Positions 51,395 to 59,759 of a stretch of DNA of 64,000 nt are shown one piece after another. The stretch is from positions 23,694 through 87,693 of the forward strand of contig NZ_SSGF01000017.1 of the NCBI RefSeq assembly GCF_008015755.1. The letters run 5' to 3'. Below the pieces are notes generated by a model. That model did no database searches. It was not told the origin of the DNA and was given only the letters and a program-made list of their open reading frames with translations. Within the stretch, counting starts at the first letter, position 1, and every line of letters starts with the position of its first letter. Source of the stretch: Methylophilus sp. (lineage in GTDB: Bacteria > Pseudomonadota > Gammaproteobacteria > Burkholderiales > Methylophilaceae). The position numbers and the translations under genes were made by a program.

Positions 51395-52462
51395 ATGTTG
51401 TATCAAGAAACCGGACAATTTATTAGCGATTACCGCCTGGATAAACGCTTTTTCAGGCTCAAGCAAGAGCGCTGGGCGTTTACTGCATTGCTGGCGTTTG
51501 CCTTTTTGGGTGTGCCAGTCATCGGCAACGATTACTGGTTGAGTGCCATCCTCATCCCATTTCTGGTGTTGTCGCTGGCTGGGCTGGGCCTCAATCTGCT
51601 CACCGGTTATGCCGGACAGTTATCATTGGGCTCGGCGGCGTTTATGGCCGTGGGTGCGTTTGCCACCTATAACGTGCATCTGCGCCTCGAAGGCTTGCCG
51701 CTAGTGGCAAGCCTGATTGTGGGTGGCTTGACCGCGGGCGGCGTCGGCTTATTGTTTGGTTTGCCCAGCTTGCGTATCAAAGGCTTTTACCTGATTGTGT
51801 CTACGCTGGCGGCACAGTTTTTAGTGTTGTGGGTATTCACTAATTTTCCGTGGTTTTCCAATCACTCTTCTTCTGGTGTGATCACAGCGCCACCACTGCA
51901 TGTGCTCGGCGCAGACTTGAGTCGCCCGGCCGGACGCTACTTGCTCACCCTGACCGTGGTCACCGCACTGGGCTTGCTTGCCAAAACCATCGTCAGCGGT
52001 GAGTTGGGCAGAAAATGGATGGCCGTGCGTGACATGGATACCGCTGCCGCCGTGATTGGGATTTCGGTGCCGAAAACCAAACTGTTAGCGTTTGCCATCA
52101 GTTCGTTTTACCTGGGCATTGCGGGTGCGTTGTGGGCGTTCACTTACCTGGGCACGGTTGAGCCACATGGCTTTGATCTGTCTCGCTCTTTCCAAATCTT
52201 ATTCATTATTATCATCGGCGGCATGGGCAGTATCCTTGGTAATTTTCTGGGTGCCGCCTTTATCGTGTTGTTTCCTATCCTGTTATCCAACCTGTCTTCT
52301 GGCCTGCTTGCCGGGGCGATAGACCCAGGGCAGCTAGAAAACTTTCAGAAGATGATTTTTGGCGCGCTGATTATCTTTTTCCTGATCAAAGAGCCTAACG
52401 GCTTGGCCAAAGTCTGGCACACCATCAAACAACGGTTGCGGGTCTGGCCGCTACGTTTCTAG
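51395..52462 (+). CDS. livM: ABC importer permease, LivM type (355 aa)
   Basis: Second pore subunit. L-N-L-L-T-G-Y-A-G-Q-L-S-L-G-S-A-A-F-M-A-V-G-A (in two parts), S-L-R-I-K-G-F-Y-L-I-V-S-T-L-A and I-I-I-G-G-M-G-S-I-L-G are the LivM motifs. ATG 51395 is used; a TTG at 51380 would add five residues. 20 bp after livH. Confidence 0.88.
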   Translation: MLYQETGQFISDYRLDKRFFRLKQERWAFTALLAFAFLGVPVIGNDYWLSAILIPFLVLSLAGLGLNLLTGYAGQLSLGSAAFMAVGAFATYNVHLRLEGLPLVASLIVGGLTAGGVGLLFGLPSLRIKGFYLIVSTLAAQFLVLWVFTNFPWFSNHSSSGVITAPPLHVLGADLSRPAGRYLLTLTVVTALGLLAKTIVSGELGRKWMAVRDMDTAAAVIGISVPKTKLLAFAISSFYLGIAGALWAFTYLGTVEPHGFDLSRSFQILFIIIIGGMGSILGNFLGAAFIVLFPILLSNLSSGLLAGAIDPGQLENFQKMIFGALIIFFLIKEPNGLAKVWHTIKQRLRVWPLRF

Positions 52463-52497
52463 GCCGTTCATTCCCATCGAATAAAAGGAGATTTTTC

Positions 52498-52506
52498 ATG
52501 TGTTGA
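52498..52506 (+). other. Two-codon mini-ORF (Met-Cys-stop) behind a strong ribosome site
   Basis: AAAAGGAGATTTTTC places a good Shine-Dalgarno before ATG-TGT-TGA. It is followed by GCCTCGTACGGC and a T-run (52530 region), a weak hairpin that could act as attenuator. The binding-protein gene with its own GTG and GGAG begins 75 bp later. A Met-Cys leader in a sulfur operon invites the idea of cysteine-dependent control; not proven. Confidence 0.3.
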
Positions 52507-52580
52507 ACGCCTCGTACGGCTTTTTATATAACTAAAAACGATTAGTAGCTATTTTTATATTTTTAATAAGGAGTTTCAGA

Positions 52581-53927
52581 GTGACATTTTTAGCTAAACA
52601 TCGCTGGCTGTGGCTGGCATTAGGCTTGGCTGTGAGCAGTGTGAGCACACAAGTGCAGGCCGCCAATGAGCAATATTTTCCGCTACAAAGCTATCGCATC
52701 GGGCCTTATGCCGCAGGCGGCTCCGGCTTTTTTGGCGGGTTTATTGACTACCTGCAATATATCAATGCCAAAGACGGCGGCGTCAATGGTGTGAAATTTA
52801 CCTGGAGCGAGTGCGAAACCGAATATGTGGTGGAAAAAGGCGTTGAGTGCTACGAGCGCCTGAAAAAAGGCCTGAACGGCGCGCCAGCGGCAGCGACCAA
52901 TCCGCTGTCTGTCGGCATTGCCTACGCCACGCTTGAGCGTTCCACCGCGGACAAATTGCCACTGATCACCATTAACCATGGCCGTACTGATTCGACTGAC
53001 GGCAGCGTGTTCCCGTATGCGTTCCCGCTGCAATTGAATCCTTACAGTGAAGTGTCGGCGATTGTGAATTACATTGCCCAGCAATCCGGCGGCCTCGATA
53101 AGCTCAAAGGCAAAAAGATCGTCACGCTGTATCACGGCTCACCTTACGGCAAAGAAACCAGCCCGATTTTAGAGCTGCTGGCAAAAAAATATGGCTTTGA
53201 ATTGACGCTGCTTGAAGTGCCGCATCCGGGGAATGAGCAGCAGTCACAGTGGTTGAGCATCCGCCGTATCAAACCGGACTGGGTGATTTTGCGTGGCTGG
53301 GGCGTGATGAACCCGGTGGCGTTGAAAACAGCACAAAAAACCGGTTTCCCCGCTGACCATATCATCGGCAACATCTGGAGTAACTCCGAAGACGACGCGG
53401 CGCCTGCGGGCAATGCGGCCAAAGGCTTTATTTCGATCACCACCCATCCTTCCGGCACCAGCTTCCCGGTATTGCAGGGCATTAACCAATACGTGATTAA
53501 AGCTGGAAAAGGCAATCTGCAAGACCCTAAACGCTTTGGTAATGTGTATTACAACCTAGGCGTGGTCAACGGTATTTTGAACGTTGAAGCGGTGCGCGTG
53601 GCACAAGCCAAGTTTGGCAAACGTCCGCTGACCGGCGAAGAAGTGCGTTGGGGCTTTGAGAACATCAAGCTGGATGATGCGCGCTTGAAAGAACTGGGCG
53701 CACTGGGCCTGGTGCAACCACTGAAACTCAGTTGCGCTGACCATGAAGGCGGTGGTGCGGTGCGTTTTCAGCAGTGGGATGGCAGCAAGTGGAAGGTGAT
53801 TTCCGATTGGGTGCAGGCAGACCGCCAGTTGTTGCGTCCGATTATTGAAAAATCCTCACACGAATATGCCAAAGAAAAAGGCATCACACCGCGTGATTGC
53901 AGCAAAGAAGTCGTCGCTGCCAATTAA
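52581..53927 (+). CDS. ABC importer substrate-binding protein (448 aa)
   Basis: Periplasmic binding protein of the Leu/Ile/Val-type fold. Signal peptide to A-Q-V-Q-A-A (residues 1-28), then Y-R-I-G-P-Y-A-A-G-G-S-G-F-F-G-G-F and K-K-I-V-T-L-Y-H-G-S-P-Y-G-K typical of PBP type 1. GTG start at 52581 with GGAG upstream. Sequence features of the ligand pocket do not tell the substrate; the operon with sfnG and msuE suggests a sulfone, sulfonate or sulfate ester. Confidence 0.85.
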   Translation: MTFLAKHRWLWLALGLAVSSVSTQVQAANEQYFPLQSYRIGPYAAGGSGFFGGFIDYLQYINAKDGGVNGVKFTWSECETEYVVEKGVECYERLKKGLNGAPAAATNPLSVGIAYATLERSTADKLPLITINHGRTDSTDGSVFPYAFPLQLNPYSEVSAIVNYIAQQSGGLDKLKGKKIVTLYHGSPYGKETSPILELLAKKYGFELTLLEVPHPGNEQQSQWLSIRRIKPDWVILRGWGVMNPVALKTAQKTGFPADHIIGNIWSNSEDDAAPAGNAAKGFISITTHPSGTSFPVLQGINQYVIKAGKGNLQDPKRFGNVYYNLGVVNGILNVEAVRVAQAKFGKRPLTGEEVRWGFENIKLDDARLKELGALGLVQPLKLSCADHEGGGAVRFQQWDGSKWKVISDWVQADRQLLRPIIEKSSHEYAKEKGITPRDCSKEVVAAN

Positions 53928-54037
53928 ATAGGTAGCGATGTGAATAGATGCACACCGCAGCGCGCGGTGTGCATAGGCAGTTTGATGCCGTGGGCAGTGT
54001 GCGCATATGCCCACTACATCAAATTGAGGAGGTGATG

Positions 54038-54823
54038 ATGTCACAAGCACAATACATCGCGGCGATACCGCCCGCGCTGGCGAGCGAGCCGTTATTGCAA
54101 TTAGACGATATTGAAGTGATCTATGAAAAGGTCATTTTTGCCATTAAACATATTTCTTTGCAGGTCGCGCCACAGTCTATCGTCGCACTGCTCGGCGCCA
54201 ATGGCGCTGGCAAAAGCACTATTTTAAAAGCGATTTCTGGTCTGGCCCCGGCCCAACGCGGCGAAATCTTGCAAGGCAAGATTGTCTATGGTGGTCAGGA
54301 CATTACCCATGCGACCCCTGGCCAACGGGTGGCGCAAGGCCTGTTACAAGTGCTGGAAGGCAGGCATTGCTTTGGCCACTTAACCGTAGAAGAAAACCTG
54401 CTGACCGGCGCCTTTATCCGCCGCCCTTCCAGCAAGGCCCTGGCGCATGCGTTAGAAAAGGTCTATGCGTTTTTTCCAAGGCTAAAATTGCTACGCAACA
54501 ACTATGCGGGCTACACCTCTGGCGGTGAGCAGCAAATGGTCGCTATTGGCCGCGCCTTGATGGCTGATCCTAAACTGATTTTGCTCGATGAGCCTTCCAT
54601 GGGCCTGGCGCCACAAATTGTCGAAGAAATTTTTGAAATTGTGCATCAGCTACAACAAACGCAAGGCCTGAGTTTTTTGCTGGCCGAGCAAAATGCCACG
54701 GTGGCTTTACGTTACGCCAACGATGCCTATGTGCTTGAAAGCGGGCATATCACTCACCATGGCGATGCACAAACGATCGCCAGCAGCCAGGCATTGAGCG
54801 ATTCCTATCTGGGCAGTCGCTAA
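54038..54823 (+). CDS. livF: ABC importer ATPase, LivF type (261 aa)
   Basis: Second ATPase of the importer. Walker A G-A-N-G-A-G-K-S-T, L-L-Q-V-L-E-G-R-H-C-F (LivF-specific region), signature Y-T-S-G-G-E-Q-Q-M and Walker B L-I-L-L-D-E-P-S-M-G-L. GAGGAGGT at 54026-54033 selects ATG 54038; the frame extends upstream to 53948 without support. Last gene of the operon. Confidence 0.88.
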   Translation: MSQAQYIAAIPPALASEPLLQLDDIEVIYEKVIFAIKHISLQVAPQSIVALLGANGAGKSTILKAISGLAPAQRGEILQGKIVYGGQDITHATPGQRVAQGLLQVLEGRHCFGHLTVEENLLTGAFIRRPSSKALAHALEKVYAFFPRLKLLRNNYAGYTSGGEQQMVAIGRALMADPKLILLDEPSMGLAPQIVEEIFEIVHQLQQTQGLSFLLAEQNATVALRYANDAYVLESGHITHHGDAQTIASSQALSDSYLGSR

Positions 54824-54846
54824 TGGCACATTAGGTTGTGCCCAAT

Positions 54847-54875
54847 AAAAAAACGGCCAGTATGGCCGTTTTTTT
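54847..54875. terminator. Bidirectional terminator between livF and the porin gene
   Basis: ACGGCCA / TGGCCGT stem with 3-base loop flanked by A-run and T-run on the two sides; serves livF (+) and the convergent porin (-). Confidence 0.9.
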
Positions 54876-54889
54876 ATGACTGCATCCCC

Positions 54890-55993
54890 TTAGAAGAAGT
54901 GTGCTACATGGAAAATCGCTTTAATGCCGTCAATGTCAGGCAAGTTGTTACGATTTTCTCTAAAGTAGAACACATCAATACGTTTATTGCTGTCGCCATC
55001 GATTAAATAGCCAACGCCAACATCAATGCGTTTACGGTCTAGGCCAGTGGTGTCATTGTTAAATTCCTGATAAATCACTTTAGGCTGGAATTTGCCGATG
55101 CCCACTTTTTCTGCAAAGGTATAACTGCCGTTGACGAAAAAGCCTTTGGCCTCTGGCAACACGGTGTCGCCGGTGTTGTCGTTGTCATAGTTGTAATAAG
55201 AGGCTTCAGCACCGAGCACCGCGCCATTGCTCAGTGGTTTCTCCAGGCGCGCATCGAGGTTCCAGTATTTGGAATCGCCTTTATTCAAAATAGTGCCGGT
55301 GCCATCTTTCTGGTAGCGATAAGAGCCGCCGACCGACAAAATAGATTTTTTGCCATCGTAACCGGATAAGTTGTAAAAGCCTGGCTCGGTATCCCAAAAG
55401 TTGTATTGCAAGCGGGTGGCGTAAGACAGGTTATCAGCCTGATTGGAGCCGCCCTGGCGGCCATTGGTGGCTGATAAGTAGTATTTAAACGCACTGCTGC
55501 TATCGGCACCAAAAAAGACGGCGCCATTGTCACGGCCAGCAAACTGGTAAGAGCCTTGCTCGGCAATCGGGAAGTCAAAGGTGGTTGAATACAGCGGCGC
55601 GGCAGCAGAGGCGCGGCTGGCGGCGGGTAAGAAGCGGCCTATCCAAACGTTGGCGTAGTTGTTGAGTTCAAGCCCTAAGTGACCATCCAGCAACTCTACT
55701 TTGTCATCTGCGGTGTTACGCGCAAAGTTAAATTCAAATGAGACGTTTTCGTGCAGTTTGCCGTTGGTATACAAACGTGCTTCTTCAACTTCAAAATCAT
55801 TCGAGCGGTCTTTGCCATTGGGCGCGGCGTCTTTGATTGAGCTGAAACTAATGCGGGAAGCAATGCCAATGTTGATGAACTGATTATCGTTGCGCTGTAT
55901 GGTGGCTTCGGCAAAGGCCTGGCTGCTGAGCAGCGCCAGGCTGATGAGTAAAGAAAGACGCTGTGGCTTGTGTGGGGTTGGTTGATTTTTCAT
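54890..55993 (-). CDS. Outer-membrane porin, OprP/OprO type (367 aa)
   Basis: Signal peptide ending S-Q-A-F-A, then strands with alternating aromatic residues (F-E-F-N-F-A-R-N, W-I-G-R-F-L-P-A) and a terminal phenylalanine (V-A-H-F-F) needed for assembly into the outer membrane. The D-G-H-L-G-L-E and D-F-P-I-A-E pieces fit the phosphate-selective porin O/P family, which prefers anions. A sigma54 promoter at 56090-56105 puts it in the organosulfur regulon, so it likely admits sulfonates or similar anions. Confidence 0.8.
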   Translation of the reverse strand: MKNQPTPHKPQRLSLLISLALLSSQAFAEATIQRNDNQFINIGIASRISFSSIKDAAPNGKDRSNDFEVEEARLYTNGKLHENVSFEFNFARNTADDKVELLDGHLGLELNNYANVWIGRFLPAASRASAAAPLYSTTFDFPIAEQGSYQFAGRDNGAVFFGADSSSAFKYYLSATNGRQGGSNQADNLSYATRLQYNFWDTEPGFYNLSGYDGKKSILSVGGSYRYQKDGTGTILNKGDSKYWNLDARLEKPLSNGAVLGAEASYYNYDNDNTGDTVLPEAKGFFVNGSYTFAEKVGIGKFQPKVIYQEFNNDTTGLDRKRIDVGVGYLIDGDSNKRIDVFYFRENRNNLPDIDGIKAIFHVAHFF

Positions 55994-56089
55994 GTGTGTA
56001 CTCTGTGATTAGTCATATGGTTATCAATGGAGATCAGTCGTCCTCGTGACGCGCAGACGCGATTGAAGACACTTTCCAACATGACTTAT

Positions 56090-56105
56090 TGCAGGATGTG
56101 TGCCA
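56090..56105 (-). promoter_or_regulatory. Sigma54 (-24/-12) promoter for the porin gene
   Basis: Minus strand TGGCACACATCCTGCA: GG and GC 10 bases apart, strong -24 box. Upstream of it, GCAATCAGCA at 56195-56204 repeats the sequence found at 40905-40914 in the ssuD activator region. Confidence 0.8.
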
Positions 56106-56345
56106 TTAAATTAAATGATATTAATCAATGGGTTGCTTTATTTTCGGTGAGTGGTGGATGCTGAGTGACCCGCAGGGTGCTGTTCGCCTGCCTTGCAATC
56201 AGCAACGATGCCGGCCGTGAGGGATTAGATAACTCCCTTAACATTTGTTGACGTTTTATTGCTGCGACCACTATAATCTGCCGGTTTGTTAATAAATATT
56301 ATCTAAAATTACCGGGTGTTATCGCCGTTACTGGCATTGATCTTC

Positions 56346-57614
56346 ATGGCAAATCAGCCTCTATTCCGTCAAGCTGCGCTCAACGCACAAAAAAACCAAT
56401 GGCTAGGGACCATCTTGCTGGCACGTCCAGTCAGTTACCTGTTCCTCACGGCCTTGGCCGTCATCTTTGCAGTCATCGTCGGACTGTTTATGGCCTGTGC
56501 CACCTACACCAAGCGCAGTACAGTGGTGGGGCAGCTGGTGCCGGAAACCGGCTTGCTGAAAGTGTATGCGCCGCAATTGGGTTTGGTGGTGGAAAAGAAA
56601 GTGCAGGAGGGGCAGCAGGTCAAGCAGGGCGATGTATTGTTCGTATTGTCCAGTGAGCGTTATTCCGATGGGCAGGGCTCGGTGCAGGCCTCCATTAGTG
56701 CGCAGCACGCGCAGCAACGACAATCGCTGCGTGATGAAATCGTCAAAACCAGGGCGCAGCAGCATGATGAGCAGCAGGCCTTGCAGTCACGTTTGTTGGG
56801 TATTCAGGAGGAGTTGACCCGGCTGCAAGCGCAACACAGCGCGCAGCAAACACGCGTCAAGCTCAGTGAGGAAGCCTATCAACGCTATCAAGGCCTGCTA
56901 GAAAAAAACTATATTTCGCGTGAGCAAACGCAGCAAAAGCAAGAAGAGTGGATAGAGCAATCTTCACGGCTTGAATCGATGGCACGCGAGCAGGTGCGCA
57001 TGCAGCGCGATCTTATGGCCAGGCAGGAAGAGTTGTCCAGCATCCGTGCCAAACATCAAAACCAGATTGCGCAACTTGAGCGCAGTGTGTCCAGCGTCAA
57101 TCAACAACTGACCGAAAGTGAAGCTAAACGCCGACTGGTGGTGCGTGCGCCTGCGTCCGGCACGGCGACGGCCGTGGTATCCAATGTCGGCACCGCGGTG
57201 GAAGGCAGTCGGCCGCTGGTAAGTATTGTGCCACGTGGGGCCAGGCTAGAAGCGCATTTGTTTGCGCCCAGCCGTGCGGTTGGCTTTGTGCGCGCTGGCG
57301 TGCCGGTGCGGTTACGTTACCAGGCGTATCCCTACCAGAAGTTTGGTCAGGCCACGGGGCGAGTGGTGTCGGTGTCGAGAACAGCGTTGCCCGCCAGCGA
57401 AATTTTTACCATGGGTAATCTCTCCGGCAATAATCAAAGCGGCGAGCCTTACTACCGTATTTCAGTCGCGCTAGACCAGCAAACCATCCTGGCGTATGGC
57501 GTCAAGCAGCCATTGCAGACCGGCATGTTACTCGATGCCGACATCATGCTTGAGCGCAGGCGGCTGTATGAGTGGGTATTGGAGCCGTTGATCAGTTTGA
57601 CCGGCAAGCTGTAG
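56346..57614 (+). CDS. Type I secretion adaptor, HlyD/CvaA family (422 aa)
   Basis: Membrane-fusion subunit of a peptide exporter. One N-terminal transmembrane helix (Y-L-F-L-T-A-L-A-V-I-F-A-V-I-V-G), a lipoyl-like half (Y-A-P-Q-L-G-L-V-V-E-K-K-V-Q-E-G), a long Gln-rich coiled coil (residues 110-260) and a C-terminal barrel. GTG 56316 is an alternative start; neither has a good ribosome site. First of three linked genes with a peptidase-ABC exporter and TolC. Confidence 0.85.
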   Translation: MANQPLFRQAALNAQKNQWLGTILLARPVSYLFLTALAVIFAVIVGLFMACATYTKRSTVVGQLVPETGLLKVYAPQLGLVVEKKVQEGQQVKQGDVLFVLSSERYSDGQGSVQASISAQHAQQRQSLRDEIVKTRAQQHDEQQALQSRLLGIQEELTRLQAQHSAQQTRVKLSEEAYQRYQGLLEKNYISREQTQQKQEEWIEQSSRLESMAREQVRMQRDLMARQEELSSIRAKHQNQIAQLERSVSSVNQQLTESEAKRRLVVRAPASGTATAVVSNVGTAVEGSRPLVSIVPRGARLEAHLFAPSRAVGFVRAGVPVRLRYQAYPYQKFGQATGRVVSVSRTALPASEIFTMGNLSGNNQSGEPYYRISVALDQQTILAYGVKQPLQTGMLLDADIMLERRRLYEWVLEPLISLTGKL

Positions 57615-57635
57615 TCATGCAAGTGAAAGTGAGTC

Positions 57636-59759
57636 ATGTCTTTTATTAGTCAATTGTCCTTTGGCCTGGGACGCACCCTGCCCATCGCACTGCAAACTGA
57701 GGCCAGCGAGTGCGGGCTGGCCTGTTTGGTCATGGTTTCCAATTACCATGGCTTTCGCACCGATCTGGCGACCATGCGTCGCTTGTTTCTTATTTCGATC
57801 AAGGGCACCACGCTCAGCCACTTGATGGGCATGGCGCAGGCGGTAGGCTTTACCACGCGCCCGGTGAAGCTAGAGCTGGAAGACTTAAAAGACTTACGCC
57901 GCCCGTGTATTTTGCACTGGAATTTCAACCATTTTGTAGTGTTGAAAGAGGTGGGCGCTCGCCATGTGGTGATTCATGACCCGGCGATGGGCATCCGTAA
58001 ACTGAGCTTTGAAGAAGTGTCGGCCGCCTTTACCGGCGTGGCGTTGGAGTTGTGGCCCAACCCTGGCTTTAAGCAGGTGACCTTTAAACAAAGCGTGAAA
58101 TTGCGCGACATGATGGGGCATGTCACTGGCCTTTATCGCTCCATGGGCCAGGTGTTGCTGTTAGCACTGGCGCTGGAGGTGTTTGCGCTGGTGTCGCCGT
58201 TTTATATGCAATGGGTGGTTGACCATGTGCTGGTGTCGGCAGACCGGGATTTGCTGACGACGCTGGCACTCGGCTTTAGCCTTTTGGTGTTGATGCAGCA
58301 AGCGATTAGCACGGTGCGCGCCTGGGTCATTATGCATATGTCTACCACGCTGAATGTGCAGTGGCGTGCCAACTTATTTGCCCATTTGATCCGCTTGCCA
58401 GTCGATTTTTTTGAAAAACGGCACTTGGGCGATGTGGTCTCGCGGTTTGGTGCCATTGACCAGATTCAACATACGCTGACCAGCACCTTTGTCGAGGCGA
58501 TTCTGGATGGCGTGTTGACAATCGCCACCTTGGCCATGATGTTTTTATATAGCCCGACCATGGCCTGGATTGCCATCGGCGCCATGCTGCTATATGGCTT
58601 GGGCCGCTGGGCCTGGTTTCGGCCCTTGCGCAATGCCACCGAAGAGCAAATCGTGCATGCCGCCAAACAGCAAACCCATTTTATTGAAACTGTGCGCGGC
58701 GTGCGTGCCCTGAAGTTATTTCAACGCTTAGACGAGCGCCGCAATAGCTGGCTGGGCTTGTTTGTCGAGCAAGTGAATGCTGACTTACGCACACAAAAAT
58801 TGCAGGTGATGTATCGCTTGCTGAATGGCTTGTTGTTTGGTGTGGAGCGCATTCTCATCGTCTGGCTGGGTGCAGGTCTGGTGATGGATGGGGCGTTTTC
58901 CATCGGCGTATTACTGGCTTTTATTGCCTATAAAGATCAGTTTGTGAACCGCGTCAGTGGCTTAATTGATCGGCTGGTGGAGATGCGCATGCTGCATTTG
59001 CAAGGCGAGCGCCTGGCCGATATTGCGCTGGCCGAGCAGGAGCCTGCAGTTGTCGATACCATGAGTAAGCAGGAGATTGAACAACTGCCTGCCAGTATTG
59101 TGATTCAAGGCCTGCGTTACCGTTATGCCGATGGTGAGCCCTGGGTGCTGGATGGTATTGACCTGGAGATTGCCGCTGGTGAGTCGGTGGCCATTGTCGG
59201 CCCTTCCGGTTGCGGTAAGTCGACCCTGATGAATGTCATGCTGGGTCTGAGGCCTTTTAAAGAGGGGCAAGTGCTGGTGGGCGGGCAGCCGTTGTCCAAG
59301 CTAGGTTTGTCGCATTTGCGCAATATGGTCGGCACGGTGATGCAGGACGACGCATTGTTTGCTGGCTCGATTGCCGACAACATAGCGTTTTTTGACCAGC
59401 AGGTAGACATGGCGTGGGTGGAAGAGTGCGCGCGCAAAGCCGCGGTATACGAAGACATTGTAGCCATGCCCATGGGCTTTAACACCTTGATTGGCGATAT
59501 GGGCGCGGCGCTGTCTGGCGGCCAAAAGCAACGTATCCTGCTGGCGCGCGCCTTATATAAAAAGCCTAAAATCCTCTTCCTCGACGAAGCCACCAGTCAC
59601 CTTGATGTGGCCCGCGAAGCCATGGTGAACGAGGCGATACAGGCGCTGGACATGACGCGGGTGATTATCGCGCACCGGCCTGAGACCATTGCTTCGGCCA
59701 AGCGTGTCATCGTGATGGCCGCGGGCAAAGTGCATATGACGGCGGTGGCAGGCGCATGA
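57636..59759 (+). CDS. Peptidase-containing ABC exporter, C39 type (707 aa)
   Basis: Bacteriocin-type exporter that cuts the leader and transports the peptide. The N-terminal C39 peptidase has Gln20, Cys26 (Q-T-E-A-S-E-C-G-L-A-C), His99 (N-F-N-H-F-V-V-L) and Asp115 (H-D-P-A-M-G), so it should be active. A six-helix membrane domain follows (about 160-450), then the ATPase with G-P-S-G-C-G-K-S-T, A-L-S-G-G-Q-K-Q-R and I-L-F-L-D-E-A-T-S. Same size as CvaB. Its likely substrate is the double-glycine peptide at 61419. Confidence 0.95.
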   Translation: MSFISQLSFGLGRTLPIALQTEASECGLACLVMVSNYHGFRTDLATMRRLFLISIKGTTLSHLMGMAQAVGFTTRPVKLELEDLKDLRRPCILHWNFNHFVVLKEVGARHVVIHDPAMGIRKLSFEEVSAAFTGVALELWPNPGFKQVTFKQSVKLRDMMGHVTGLYRSMGQVLLLALALEVFALVSPFYMQWVVDHVLVSADRDLLTTLALGFSLLVLMQQAISTVRAWVIMHMSTTLNVQWRANLFAHLIRLPVDFFEKRHLGDVVSRFGAIDQIQHTLTSTFVEAILDGVLTIATLAMMFLYSPTMAWIAIGAMLLYGLGRWAWFRPLRNATEEQIVHAAKQQTHFIETVRGVRALKLFQRLDERRNSWLGLFVEQVNADLRTQKLQVMYRLLNGLLFGVERILIVWLGAGLVMDGAFSIGVLLAFIAYKDQFVNRVSGLIDRLVEMRMLHLQGERLADIALAEQEPAVVDTMSKQEIEQLPASIVIQGLRYRYADGEPWVLDGIDLEIAAGESVAIVGPSGCGKSTLMNVMLGLRPFKEGQVLVGGQPLSKLGLSHLRNMVGTVMQDDALFAGSIADNIAFFDQQVDMAWVEECARKAAVYEDIVAMPMGFNTLIGDMGAALSGGQKQRILLARALYKKPKILFLDEATSHLDVAREAMVNEAIQALDMTRVIIAHRPETIASAKRVIVMAAGKVHMTAVAGA

